Positions 37,996 to 47,767 of a stretch of 64,000 bases of DNA are shown here, piece by piece. The first letter of the stretch is position 1. Every line of letters starts with the position of its first letter. A model generated the notes under the pieces. The model worked only from the letters and a program-made list of their open reading frames with translations. It was not told where the DNA came from and did not search any database. A program made the position numbers and the translations under genes. Source of the DNA: Sphingomonas sp. TZW2008 (GTDB taxonomy: Bacteria; Pseudomonadota; Alphaproteobacteria; Sphingomonadales; Sphingomonadaceae); assembly GCF_002117915.1 (NCBI RefSeq), contig NZ_BDJB01000001.1, forward strand, positions 186,001-250,000, read 5' to 3'.

Positions 37996-39365
37996 CGCGA
38001 TGCCAGTTCGTCGGGGGTGAGCGGGAAGACGTGAGCGGTCTTGTCCCAATGCGGCGGGCGGCCGGCGAGCAGGCGCGCGTAGCGGCCGGCAGCGTGGCGC
38101 GCGGCGAGCATCGCGATCAGATTGCCGACCACCGCGCGCGGCAGCGACCACAGCCCTTCGCGCCAGCCATAGGCGTGTGCGGTAGTGGCGAATCGCCACA
38201 CGAGCCGCCACGCGAGCAGCGCGGCGTTGCACAGGAGCACGACGCCCATCGTCTTGCCCAGCCCGGGCAGCGGCGTGCGGAGCAGCGCATGCACGCCCGC
38301 CGCGATTCCCCAGCCGAGGATCGCGCAATAAGCGGCGACGAGCAGGATGACGGCGGCGGGCGCACGGCGATCGCGCATCCGCATCCAATGTTCGGCGACG
38401 TGCCACCAGCGCCCCCAGCCGATGCGATCCCAGCCGGCAAGCGCGATGCCGGTGATCCAGCGCGATTTCTGCCGCACGGCGGTAGCGACGGTGAACGGAA
38501 AATAGGCGCGTGTCGCAATCAGGTGGCCGGCATCGTCGGAGACCCGTGCGAAGCAGGCGGCATAGCCGAGCGCGGCGGCGCGCAAACCGAGCTCGTAATC
38601 CTCCGTCAGGCTCGCCTCGTCGAACGGTGCGCCATGCGCCGCCTCGAGCGCGACGAGCACCTCCGTCGCGATCGCGCAGCCGACCCCCGACAGCGGCAGG
38701 CCGGCACCGATGGCGGCGCGCAGCACCATCTGGCGGCCGTGCGATTCGGCGAATTCGTCGGCATAATGGCCCGAAACTAGCCGGGCTGCCGGATCGATCA
38801 GCGGCATCACCGGGATCTGCACCAGCGGGTGATCGCCGATCAGTGCGTCGTAGACCTTGAGTTCGGCGGCGTGCACGACATCTTCCGCGTCGTGAAGGAC
38901 GACGGCGCGCGTCACCGTACCCGCCGCCGCATCGTCGGCGCACAGCGTGCGCCACAAGGTGTTGAGATTGTCCGCCTTGGTCGTCGGGCCGGCACGCGGT
39001 CCGATCACCAGCCGGATGCGATCGTCGCGCGCAGCGACCGCGGTGACGACCGCGATCGTCGCGGCATCGTTGGGATAACAGCCGACGTAGAGGCGATAAG
39101 AGGAGTGATCGAGCCGCGCGAGCGCGGTCGACAGCATCGCGCCGATCACGCCTGCTTCCTCCCACGCGGGCACGAACATCGCGATCCGTCTTGGCGTCTC
39201 GGGATGCGGCAGATCGGCCAGCGCGCGCCGCGTGCTGCCGTAACGAAGCCGATGCCAGGCCCAGCCGACGTCGACGAAGAGATCGTCGAGCCCGAAGATC
39301 AGGAAGCCGACCGCCGCGAACAGCGTCACTTCGCGAACCGCGAGGTCGAGCCCCGCCAGCAGCAT
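37992..39365 (-). CDS. NfrB-like membrane glycosyltransferase (GT2 family)
   Basis: A 457-aa inner-membrane processive glycosyltransferase resembling NfrB, the phage N4 adsorption protein B, without its C-terminal extension. An N-terminal helix (REVTLFAAVGFLIFGLDDLF) comes first. The GT2 domain has FVPAWEEAGVIGAMLSTAL, GPTTKADNLNTLW, the DxD-type HDAEDVVHAAEL, SLTEDYELGLRA, and the Q/RxxRW motif VRQKSRWITGIALAGWDRIG. Several C-terminal helices follow (AVILLVAAYCAILGWGIAAG). In E. coli NfrB makes a surface glycan exported with NfrA. ATG 39365 lies very close to GGGGGAA; a GTG at 39374 is an alternative start. Confidence 0.86.
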   Translation of the reverse strand: MLLAGLDLAVREVTLFAAVGFLIFGLDDLFVDVGWAWHRLRYGSTRRALADLPHPETPRRIAMFVPAWEEAGVIGAMLSTALARLDHSSYRLYVGCYPNDAATIAVVTAVAARDDRIRLVIGPRAGPTTKADNLNTLWRTLCADDAAAGTVTRAVVLHDAEDVVHAAELKVYDALIGDHPLVQIPVMPLIDPAARLVSGHYADEFAESHGRQMVLRAAIGAGLPLSGVGCAIATEVLVALEAAHGAPFDEASLTEDYELGLRAAALGYAACFARVSDDAGHLIATRAYFPFTVATAVRQKSRWITGIALAGWDRIGWGRWWHVAEHWMRMRDRRAPAAVILLVAAYCAILGWGIAAGVHALLRTPLPGLGKTMGVVLLCNAALLAWRLVWRFATTAHAYGWREGLWSLPRAVVGNLIAMLAARHAAGRYARLLAGRPPHWDKTAHVFPLTPDELASR

Positions 39366-39547
39366 TTCCCCCACCGCGCCCCAAACCCCCCGATCGGTTG
39401 CGATACGCGACGCTACCACGGACTTATTCAAAATGAAGGCTTTTTCCTCTGGACCGGCGGATTCGATCGCGAACGCCTGCCACCCGTGGCGGACAGCTGG
39501 AGTAGCGCCACCAACCCCGTTAGGATGCCACCGAGGGGGAGAAAGCG

Positions 39548-42500
39548 ATGAGACTGGCGGCGCGGCTCGCGATCCTGGCACTGGCGCTAGCGCCGGTCGC
39601 CGCGCTGTCGGACAATGCGCCGCGCGTCATCCTGGCACAGCCGGGGGTCGAGGCGGGTGGGATCCAGCGCTACACGCTGCGCTTCAGCCAGCCGATGATG
39701 CCGCTGGGCGATCCGCGCGCGGCGGCGCCGGTGACGGTGGAATGCAGCGTCGGCGGTACCGGGCGCTGGGTCGACCAGCAGACCTGGGTGTACGATTTCG
39801 CGACGGCGCTGCCCGGCGGCACGACGTGCAGCTTCACGACCCGCCCGGGCCTGAAGAGCCTGGCAGGCTACGCACTGAGCGGTGAGCAGCGCTTCACCGT
39901 GGATGCGGGCGGGCCGGTGGCACGCGCCGTGCTGCCGACCGCCGACGGGAGCGAGATCGAGGAGGACCAGGTGTTCCTTGTCGCTGCCAATTTGCCACCG
40001 ACGCCGCAATCGGTGGCGGCGGGTGCCTATTGCGCCGTCGACGGTATCGGCGAGCGCATCCCGGTGGAGGTGCTGGGGCGCGACACCGCGGGTACGCTGC
40101 TCGCCGGGCTGGGCAAGGATCGCTGGGAGGTGCGCCAGTTCCTGGAGAGCGGCGGCATGCCGGCGGACCTGCCCGAGGCGGGCGCGGCGCGCGATCGCGC
40201 GACGGCGGGGGTAACGGCGCTGCGCTGTCGCCGCGCGCTGCCGCCGGGGCGCGACATGGCGCTGGTGTGGGGAGCGGGTATCGCCGCGGCGGGCGGCAAG
40301 CGCGCGGGCACCGATCAGCGCTTCGACTTTACCGTCCGCAAGCCGTTCACCGCGCGCTTCGAATGCAGCCGCGTCAACCCGCAGGCCGGATGCAGCCCGG
40401 TCGAGAAGGCCTATGTGCGCTTCACCGCCGCGGTTCCGATGTCGCAGGCGCGCGCGATCCGCATCGTCACCGCCGACGGGACGCAGATCGCGCCGACCTT
40501 TGCCAAGGAGGAGCAGCAGCGCGCGACGGTGAACGACGTCACCTTTGCCGCGCCGCTGCCGACCGGCGTGCGGGCCAGGCTCACCTTTCCGGCAGGGGTT
40601 CGCGACGAAAGTGGGCGCCCGCTCGCCAATGCCGAGCGCTTCCCGCTGGACGTGGCGTTCGATGCCGCGCCGCCGCTGGTGAAGTTTGCCGCGCCGTTCG
40701 GCATCCTCGAGGCGAAGGAGGGCGGCGTGTTGCCGGTGACGGTGCGCAACGTCGAGCCGGGGCTGCAGGGCCGCAACCTCGCGGTCGGCGGGGCGGCGAT
40801 GCGCGTCGAGAGCGGGACGAACGGGCTCGACGGCGCGGTCGCCGAGTGGCTGCGCAGCGTCGACACGGCCGGCGAGACCAACATCGAGGACGTGACCGAC
40901 GCGAAGGGCGAGGTGATCCGCCGCGTCAACCATACCGGCGACACGTCGATCCTCGCGGGCAAGGGCAACAAGCTTAGCGTCGCGCTGCCGGGCAAGGGGC
41001 GTGATTTCGAGGTTGTCGGCATCCCGCTCGCGAAACCAGGCTTCTACGTCGTCGAGCTGGCGAGTCCGGTGCTCGGCCGCGCGCTGCTCGGGCGGGCCGC
41101 GCCGCGCTACGTCGCGGCGGCGGCGCTCGTCACCAACATGGCGGTCCATTTCAAATGGGGGCGCGAGCGCAGCCTTGCCTGGGTGACGCAGCTCGACACC
41201 GGGCGGCCGGTGGCGAACGCGGCGGTGGCGGTGAGCGACAGCTGCACCGGCAAGCTGCTGGCGCGCGGGATGACCGATCGCAGCGGCGGGCTGATGATCC
41301 CCGCCGGGCTGCCGCAACCCGAGACCTATGCCAGCTGCGAGGCGAGTTCGACCGCGCACGCGCTGATGGTGTCGGCGCGCAGCGGCGACGATTTCAGCTT
41401 CACGCTGACCGAGTGGGGCGAGGGCATCCGGCCGTACGACTTCGACCTGCCGTACGGCTATGACGCGCGCCGCGAGATCCTGCACACGGTGTTCGACCGC
41501 GCGCTGGTGCGCCAGGGCGAGACGGTACACATGAAGCATATCGCACGCCGCCCGGTGGGCAGTGGCTTCGCGATCCCGCCGGGGTTCCGCGGCACGCTGA
41601 AACTGTCGCACCGCGGATCGGACACGCAGTTCGAGGTGCCGCTCACGATTGACGCCAACGGCATCGGCGAGACGGCATGGACCACACCGGCGGGCGCGCC
41701 GATGGGCGACTACGACCTGCAGGTGGTGACCGGCGATCGCACGATCTACACCGAGCAGAGCTTCCGGCTCGACGAGTACAAGCTGCCGACGATGCGCGCG
41801 AGCGTGAGCGGGCCAAAGGGCGCGCTGGTGCGGCCCAAGAGCGTGCCGCTCGACCTGTTCGTCGGCTACCTCTCGGGCGGGGGTGCGTCGAACCTGCCGG
41901 TCGACGTGCGCGTCGGCTGGTCGCCGCGCAGCGCGACGCCCGAGGGGTATGAGGCGTTCACCTTTGGCGGGCGGCGGATCGAAGAGGGCGTGCGCCCGCT
42001 CGACGGCGACGGCGAGGAGACGGGCGCGGCGTTCCCGCCGACGCAGACGCTGCCCGCGACGCTGCGCGCCGACGGGACGCAGCGCACCAGCGTTGAGGCG
42101 CCGACGACGCTCGACGGCAATTCCGACATGCGCGTCGAGATGGATTACCAGGATGCCAATGGCGAGACGCTGACAGCGAGCCACACGCTGCCGGTGTTCG
42201 GCGCGGCAGTGCAGCTCGGCGTGCGCACCGACGGCTGGCTGATGAAGCAGGACGACCTGCGGCTGCGCTTCGTCACGCTCGATACCGACGGCAGGCCGGT
42301 GAAAGGGCAGAAGATCACGGTGGCGGTGTACAGCCGGCAGGTGCTGACCGCGCGGCGGCGGCTGATCGGCGGCTTCTACGCCTATGACAATCGCGTCCGC
42401 GTGACGAAGCTCGACGCGAGCTGTTCGGCGACGAGCGATGCGCAGGGGCTCGCCCAGTGCAGCCTCAATCCGGGCGTATCGGGGGAGGTCGAGGTGGTGG

Positions 42501-45286
42501 CGACCACCACCGACGGTGACGGCAACATCGCGCGCGCGACGCGATCGGTGTGGCTGGCGGGCGATGAGGACTGGTGGTTCGGCGGCGACAACGGCGACCG
42601 GATGGACGTGGTGCCCGAGCAGATCGCCTATCAGGCGGGCGATACCGCGCACTTTCAGGTGCGCATGCCGTTCCGCAGCGCGACCGCGCTGGTGACGGTG
42701 GAGCGCGAGGGCGTGCTGTCGAGCTTCACGACGCAGCTGTCGGGCAAGGACCCGGTCGTCGCGGTGCCGCTCAACGGCGCCTATGCGCCCGACGTCTATG
42801 TCTCCGTGCTGGTGGTGCGCGGGCGCGCGACGCAGAGCTGGTGGGGGTGGCTCACCGGGCTGTTCGGTGCGCGCGACGATGCGCCGGCGCCGACCGCGCT
42901 CGTCGATCTGGCCAAGCCCGCCTATCGCCTCGGCATCGCCAAGGTGAAGGTGGGGTGGGAGGCGCATCGCCTCGGCGTGGCGGTGAAGGCCGATCGCGCG
43001 CGCTATGCTGCGCGCGACACCGCGCGCGTCGCGATCGCAGTGGCGCGGCCGGGTGGGCAACCCGCGCGCAGCGCCGACGTCGCCTTCGTCGCGGTGGACG
43101 AGGCGTTGCTGCAACTCGCGCCCAATCCGTCCTGGGACGTGCTGACCGCGATGATGGGCGATCGCCCGCTCGCGGTACTGACGGCGACGGCACAGAGCCA
43201 GGTCGTCGGCAAGCGGCACTACGGGCGCAAGGCGGTGGAGGCGGGCGGCGGCGGGGGCGGCGACCTGTCGGCGCTCAACCGCGAGAATTTCCAGCCGGTG
43301 CTGCTGTGGAAGGGGCGCGTCGCGCTCGACGCTGCGGGGCGCGCGGTGGTGCCGGTGCGGCTGAGCGACGCCTTGTCGTCGTTCAAGCTGGTGGCGATCG
43401 CGACCGACGGCGCGCAGCTCTACGGCACGGGCAGCGCCGATATTCGCACCGCGCAGGATCTGTCGATCTATGCCGGCCTGCCGACGCTGGTACGCAGCGG
43501 CGACTATTATGCGGCGGGCTTCACGCTGCGCAACGGATCGGACCGGCCGATGACCGTCACCGCCGAGGCGTCGCTGACGCCGCGGATCGCGCAGGGGCGG
43601 CCGATCACGGTGACGATCCCGGCGGGGGGCGCAGCACCGATCGCGTGGAACCTATCGGCGCCCAATGCGGCAGGTACGGTGCGCTGGCAGGTGAGCGCGC
43701 GCACCGCCAACGGGCGGGCGGCGGACCGGATCACCGTGGCGCAGGACGTGATCCCGGCGGTGCCGGTGGAAACCTGGGCTGCGACGATCGCGCGCGTCGG
43801 CGAGCAGACGACGATCTCGATCGCGCCGCCGGCAGGCGCGGTGCGCGGGCTGGGCGGCGTCGACGTGCAGCTGAGCGACACGCTGGCGCCGCCGCTCGCC
43901 GGCGTGCGCGACTATATGGCGGCCTATCCGTACGATTGCTTCGAGCAGCGGCTGAGCCGGATCGTTGCGCTGGGCGATGCGCGCGGCTGGGCGGCGCTCG
44001 CGGGCGAGATGCCGACGTATCAGGCCGCCGACGGCCTGCTGCGCTACTTCCCCGGTGACACGCTGGCGGGATCGGAGGCGCTGACCGCCTACGCCCTGTC
44101 GATCACCGCGGAGGCGGGGCTGGCGATCCCCGAGACGGTGCGGCTGCGCATGATCGAGGGGCTGCGCGCGGTGCTCGACGGACGGCTGCGGCGCGAGGAG
44201 TACGGCGACGTGCGGCTGCAGCGCGTCGCCGCCTTTGCCGCGCTCGCGCGCACAGGCGCGGCGGAGGCCGGGATGCTCGGACAGCTCGGCATTGCGGCGA
44301 ACGAGATGCCGACCGCGCTGCTCGCCGACTATCTCGTCGCGCTCGATCGCACGCGCGGCATCGCCAATGTCGCCGCGCTGCGTGCCGCGGGCGAGGCGGT
44401 GCTGCGCGGCCGGCTGGTCTATGAAGGATCGCGGATCGACCTGTCGGATCGCGCCAATGCGCCGTGGTGGCTGATGTCGTCGGCGGACGAGGGTGCGATC
44501 AAGGCGCTGCTGGCGACGCTCGGGCGGCCCGGCTGGCAGGACGAGGGGCCGCGGATGATGATCGGCACCGCGCTGCGTCAGCGGCGCGGGCACTGGGACA
44601 CGACGCCGGCCAACGCCTGGGGCACGCTGGCGGTACGCCGCTTCGCCGCACTGTATCCGGCGCAGGCGATCGGAGGCACGACGACGCTGTCGCTCGGCGC
44701 GCAGACGCAGTCGCGCGGCTGGCCGCTCGACTCCGCGGCGCGGCTAGCGCGCTTCGCGCTGCCCGCCGCGCCGACGCCGCTGCGGCTGGCGCAGGCGGGC
44801 GGGGCGGGGCCGTGGGCAAGTGTTGCGGTGAAGGCGGCGGTGCCACTGACGCAGCCGCTCGCCGCGGGCTACCGTCTGTCGCGCAAGTTTGATGTGGTAC
44901 AGGCGCGCAACGCTGGCCGGCTGACTCGCGGCGACGTGGTGCGCGTGACGCTGACGGTACAGGCGTCTGCGGAGCGCAACTGGGTCGTCGTCAGCGATCC
45001 CGTGCCGCCAGGCGCGACGGTGATCGGCGGGCTCGGCGGGCAATCGGCGATGCTGGACGAGGGCGGTGCCGGCGAGGGCGTGACGCCCGCCTATGTCGAG
45101 CGCGGGCGGGAGGCGTGGCGCGGTTATTTCGCCTGGGTGCCGGCGGGATCGTTCACGGTCAGCTATACGATGCGGCTCAACGGGGCGGGGCGTTTCGGGC
45201 TGCCGGCATCGCGCGTCGAGGCGATGTACTCGCCCGACATTCGCGCGGCGGTGCCGGTGGGGACAATGAGCATTGCGCTGCAGTAA
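39548..45286 (+). CDS. Bacterial alpha-2-macroglobulin family protein
   Basis: A 1912-aa periplasmic protease trap. A signal peptide (MRLAARLAILALALAPVAAL) ends without a lipobox cysteine, so unlike E. coli YfhM it is probably not a lipoprotein. Macroglobulin domains follow, then the bait and alpha-2-macroglobulin domain (QPVLLWKGRVALDAAGRAVV, LPTLVRSGDYYAAGFTLRN). The thioester motif is C1464-F-E-Q in YPYDCFEQRLSRI, followed by the alpha/alpha toroid and a C-terminal receptor-like domain (YFAWVPAGSFTVSYTMRLNG). The intact CxEQ implies covalent capture of attacking proteases. pbpC follows 15 bases later, the typical partner. Confidence 0.95.
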   Translation: MRLAARLAILALALAPVAALSDNAPRVILAQPGVEAGGIQRYTLRFSQPMMPLGDPRAAAPVTVECSVGGTGRWVDQQTWVYDFATALPGGTTCSFTTRPGLKSLAGYALSGEQRFTVDAGGPVARAVLPTADGSEIEEDQVFLVAANLPPTPQSVAAGAYCAVDGIGERIPVEVLGRDTAGTLLAGLGKDRWEVRQFLESGGMPADLPEAGAARDRATAGVTALRCRRALPPGRDMALVWGAGIAAAGGKRAGTDQRFDFTVRKPFTARFECSRVNPQAGCSPVEKAYVRFTAAVPMSQARAIRIVTADGTQIAPTFAKEEQQRATVNDVTFAAPLPTGVRARLTFPAGVRDESGRPLANAERFPLDVAFDAAPPLVKFAAPFGILEAKEGGVLPVTVRNVEPGLQGRNLAVGGAAMRVESGTNGLDGAVAEWLRSVDTAGETNIEDVTDAKGEVIRRVNHTGDTSILAGKGNKLSVALPGKGRDFEVVGIPLAKPGFYVVELASPVLGRALLGRAAPRYVAAAALVTNMAVHFKWGRERSLAWVTQLDTGRPVANAAVAVSDSCTGKLLARGMTDRSGGLMIPAGLPQPETYASCEASSTAHALMVSARSGDDFSFTLTEWGEGIRPYDFDLPYGYDARREILHTVFDRALVRQGETVHMKHIARRPVGSGFAIPPGFRGTLKLSHRGSDTQFEVPLTIDANGIGETAWTTPAGAPMGDYDLQVVTGDRTIYTEQSFRLDEYKLPTMRASVSGPKGALVRPKSVPLDLFVGYLSGGGASNLPVDVRVGWSPRSATPEGYEAFTFGGRRIEEGVRPLDGDGEETGAAFPPTQTLPATLRADGTQRTSVEAPTTLDGNSDMRVEMDYQDANGETLTASHTLPVFGAAVQLGVRTDGWLMKQDDLRLRFVTLDTDGRPVKGQKITVAVYSRQVLTARRRLIGGFYAYDNRVRVTKLDASCSATSDAQGLAQCSLNPGVSGEVEVVATTTDGDGNIARATRSVWLAGDEDWWFGGDNGDRMDVVPEQIAYQAGDTAHFQVRMPFRSATALVTVEREGVLSSFTTQLSGKDPVVAVPLNGAYAPDVYVSVLVVRGRATQSWWGWLTGLFGARDDAPAPTALVDLAKPAYRLGIAKVKVGWEAHRLGVAVKADRARYAARDTARVAIAVARPGGQPARSADVAFVAVDEALLQLAPNPSWDVLTAMMGDRPLAVLTATAQSQVVGKRHYGRKAVEAGGGGGGDLSALNRENFQPVLLWKGRVALDAAGRAVVPVRLSDALSSFKLVAIATDGAQLYGTGSADIRTAQDLSIYAGLPTLVRSGDYYAAGFTLRNGSDRPMTVTAEASLTPRIAQGRPITVTIPAGGAAPIAWNLSAPNAAGTVRWQVSARTANGRAADRITVAQDVIPAVPVETWAATIARVGEQTTISIAPPAGAVRGLGGVDVQLSDTLAPPLAGVRDYMAAYPYDCFEQRLSRIVALGDARGWAALAGEMPTYQAADGLLRYFPGDTLAGSEALTAYALSITAEAGLAIPETVRLRMIEGLRAVLDGRLRREEYGDVRLQRVAAFAALARTGAAEAGMLGQLGIAANEMPTALLADYLVALDRTRGIANVAALRAAGEAVLRGRLVYEGSRIDLSDRANAPWWLMSSADEGAIKALLATLGRPGWQDEGPRMMIGTALRQRRGHWDTTPANAWGTLAVRRFAALYPAQAIGGTTTLSLGAQTQSRGWPLDSAARLARFALPAAPTPLRLAQAGGAGPWASVAVKAAVPLTQPLAAGYRLSRKFDVVQARNAGRLTRGDVVRVTLTVQASAERNWVVVSDPVPPGATVIGGLGGQSAMLDEGGAGEGVTPAYVERGREAWRGYFAWVPAGSFTVSYTMRLNGAGRFGLPASRVEAMYSPDIRAAVPVGTMSIALQ

Positions 45287-45301
45287 GGTGCCTCTTGACG
45301 C

Positions 45302-47548
45302 ATGTCTGTGTCGCGAGCCGCAGCGCGCTGCGGCGCGATCGGGACGAGCGTTGCGATGAGCGTGCCTGACGCGGCTCGCGCTGCCGCCGAAGCGCCTGGG
45401 GGACGGTCATCGCGTGTTGCGGACGAAGAGCCCGTCGTGTCTCGCGAGGGCAGGGTGGCGATTGCCATCATCCTCTTGCTCGCGGTGCTGATCGCCGCCG
45501 CCGACTGGCTGACGCGCCCGCCGCCGCTGCCGGGCTACGCACAGACACGCGCGCGCTGGCAGCCATCGGAAGCGTGGCTGTACGATCGAAGCGGGCGGCT
45601 GATCGATTCGTCGCGCGTCGATTTCGCTGCGCGGCGGCTCGCATGGACGCCGCTGGCCCGCGTCGCCCCGGTGGCGCGCGCGACGATCCTCGCCGCCGAG
45701 GACCGGCGGTTCGCGCGTCACGGCGGGGTCGACTGGCTGGCGATCGCGGGGGCGGCGCGCGACCGATTGGAGGGAAAGCGCGGGCGCGGGGCGAGCACGA
45801 TCGCGATGCAGCTCGCCGGTTTCCTGTCACCGGCGCTCGCACAGCCGGGCGCACGCGGGTGGCACGACAAGATTCGCCAGATGCGCGCCGCACGGGCGAT
45901 CGACGCGGCGTGGAGCAAGGACCAGCAGTTCGAAGCGTATCTCAACCTCGCCGGATTTCGCGGCGAGGCGCAGGGGATCGGGGCGGCGGCGCTGGGGCTG
46001 TTCGGCAAGACGCCGGCGAGCCTGTCGCGCGACGACGGGCTGCTGCTCGCCGCGCTGCTTCCCGATCCGCAGGCGGACGCGGCGTCGATCGCGCGCCGCG
46101 CCTGCGCGATTGCCGGGGGCGGATGCGCGCGCTTCCCCGCGCTCGCCGCATCGATGCTCGGCCCCGCACGCAGCCTGCAGCTCGATCCGGGGCTCGCGCC
46201 GCATCTGTCGGACCGGCTGCTGATCAAGGCCGGGCTGAAGGTGACGACGACGCTCGACCTCGCCGTCCAGCGGCTGGCGATCACCGCACTCAGGCGTCAG
46301 CTGCTCGGGCTCGGCGCGACGCGTGCGCGCGACGGTGCGGTGATCGTCCTCGACAATGCGAGTGGCGACGTGCTCGCCTATGTTGGCGGGATTGGCGGCC
46401 ATTCGACGAGCCCCGCGGTTGATGCTGCCGCCGCCTATCGCCAGGCGGGATCGACGCTGAAGCCGTTCCTTTACGCGCAGGCGATCGAGCGGCGCTATCT
46501 GACGGCGGCGTCGATCCTCGACGACACGCCGGTGCAGCTCGACACCGCGTCGGGCCTCTACGTGCCGCAGAATTACGACCACGCGTTCAAGGGGCCGGTG
46601 TCGGCGCGCGTCGCGCTCGCCGCATCGCTCAACGTGCCCGCGGTGCGAACGCTGCTGCTGGTCGGGACGGAGCCGTTTCGCGACCGGCTGTGGGATATGG
46701 GGTATCGCGGGCTGGTGGAGGGCGGGAGCTATTACGGCTTCAGTCTCGCGCTCGGATCGGCCGAGGTGACGCTGGGCGAGCAGGCGGCCGCGTATCGCGC
46801 GCTGGCGAACGGCGGGCGCTGGTCGCCGCTGCGGATGGTGCGCGATGCGGCGCCGGTGCCGCCCCGCGCGGTGACGGGTGCGTCGGCGGCATGGATTGTC
46901 GGCGACATCCTCGCCGATCCGGCGGCGCGGGCGGGCACGTTCGGGATGGATTCGGCGCTGCGGCTGCCGTTCTGGGCGGCGGTGAAAACGGGCACGTCAA
47001 AGGCGATGCGCGACAATTGGTGCGTCGGCTTCTCGCGCCGTTTCACCGTTGCGGTATGGGTGGGCAATGTCGAGGGCGATCCGATGCGCGCGGTATCGGG
47101 GACGAGCGGCGCGGCGCCGGTGTGGCGCGACGTGATGACCACGCTCGAGCGGCGCGGCGCGCTGCCCGCCCCGGCGCGGCCCGACGGTGTCGTCGCGCAA
47201 GCCGTGCGTTTCGCCAGCGCCCGCGAATTGCCGCGCACCGATTACTTCCTGGCGGGCACGCAGGTAGCCCAGGTCGTCGCCGCGGCTGCTGCCGCGCGAC
47301 GGCCGCGGATTACCTCGCCGGTCAGCGGCAGCGTCTACGCGCTCGATCCCGATATTCCGCCCGCGGCGCAGCGGCTGGCGGTCGACGTCAGCGGCGCGGC
47401 GACGGCGCATCGCTTGCGGCTCGACGCGCGTGACCTGGGCAGCGCCGAGCATGCGCCAATGCTGCGCGTCGGACCGGGGCGGCACGAGCTTGCGTTGGTC
47501 GACGTCGCGGGAAAAATCGTCGATCGGGTATCATTTACCGTACGGTAG
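45302..47548 (+). CDS. pbpC: Penicillin-binding protein 1C
   Basis: A 748-aa bifunctional peptidoglycan synthase. One membrane helix lies at about residues 50-68 (VAIAIILLLAVLIAAADWL). The glycosyltransferase domain has AAEDRRFARHGGVDWLAI and GASTIAMQLAGFL. The transpeptidase has S384-T-L-K (AGSTLKPFLYA), ASLNVPAV and KTGTS at residue 562. A PBP1C C-terminal domain closes it (ITSPVSGSVYALDPDIP). In E. coli it is encoded with the alpha-2-macroglobulin YfhM, as here; the pair is thought to repair and guard the envelope after breach. A second ATG at 45356 would remove 18 residues. A hairpin follows. Confidence 0.95.
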   Translation: MSVSRAAARCGAIGTSVAMSVPDAARAAAEAPGGRSSRVADEEPVVSREGRVAIAIILLLAVLIAAADWLTRPPPLPGYAQTRARWQPSEAWLYDRSGRLIDSSRVDFAARRLAWTPLARVAPVARATILAAEDRRFARHGGVDWLAIAGAARDRLEGKRGRGASTIAMQLAGFLSPALAQPGARGWHDKIRQMRAARAIDAAWSKDQQFEAYLNLAGFRGEAQGIGAAALGLFGKTPASLSRDDGLLLAALLPDPQADAASIARRACAIAGGGCARFPALAASMLGPARSLQLDPGLAPHLSDRLLIKAGLKVTTTLDLAVQRLAITALRRQLLGLGATRARDGAVIVLDNASGDVLAYVGGIGGHSTSPAVDAAAAYRQAGSTLKPFLYAQAIERRYLTAASILDDTPVQLDTASGLYVPQNYDHAFKGPVSARVALAASLNVPAVRTLLLVGTEPFRDRLWDMGYRGLVEGGSYYGFSLALGSAEVTLGEQAAAYRALANGGRWSPLRMVRDAAPVPPRAVTGASAAWIVGDILADPAARAGTFGMDSALRLPFWAAVKTGTSKAMRDNWCVGFSRRFTVAVWVGNVEGDPMRAVSGTSGAAPVWRDVMTTLERRGALPAPARPDGVVAQAVRFASARELPRTDYFLAGTQVAQVVAAAAAARRPRITSPVSGSVYALDPDIPPAAQRLAVDVSGAATAHRLRLDARDLGSAEHAPMLRVGPGRHELALVDVAGKIVDRVSFTVR

Positions 47549-47627
47549 AACCAATTCGGATCGCGCGCGTTTGCCGAAGCAGTCCCACCCCCTTTCGGGA
47601 CTAGTGCCGGATCCCAAGCCAGGCACC

Positions 47628-47659
47628 GACCGCGCCGCGGCGTAGCTTGCGGCGCGGTC
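47628..47659 (+). terminator. Hairpin terminator after pbpC
   Basis: An 11-bp perfect stem (47628-47638 with 47649-47659), extendable by one pair, has a 10-base loop and is followed by gttctt. It lies 79 bases after the pbpC stop, in the convergent space with the RcnB-like gene. A weaker hairpin at 47581-47602 (agtccc/gggact) precedes it. Confidence 0.55.
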
Positions 47660-47721
47660 GTTCTTGGCGCCCACTCGTTGCGGCGCCGCTGGACGTCCGT
47701 TTGCTCGCGCAACGCAGAAGG

Positions 47722-47743
47722 CCGGGCGATCGCTCGCCCGGCT
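47722..47743 (-). terminator. Hairpin terminator after the RcnB-like gene
   Basis: A 9-bp perfect stem (47722-47730 with 47735-47743) with a 4-base loop. On the minus strand it starts 24 bases after the stop of the RcnB-like gene and is followed by CTTCTG. It also could serve the plus strand as a second stop for pbpC. Confidence 0.55.
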
Positions 47744-47767
47744 CTCGCCTTATCCGGTAGCGGGAGC

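Noticed and set aside
39587..43219. Very long antisense reading frame (1210 codons) opposite the alpha-2-macroglobulin gene
   Set aside because: It mirrors the G/C-ending codon pattern of the true gene, has Arg/His-rich composition and no family features; a normal artefact of high-GC DNA.
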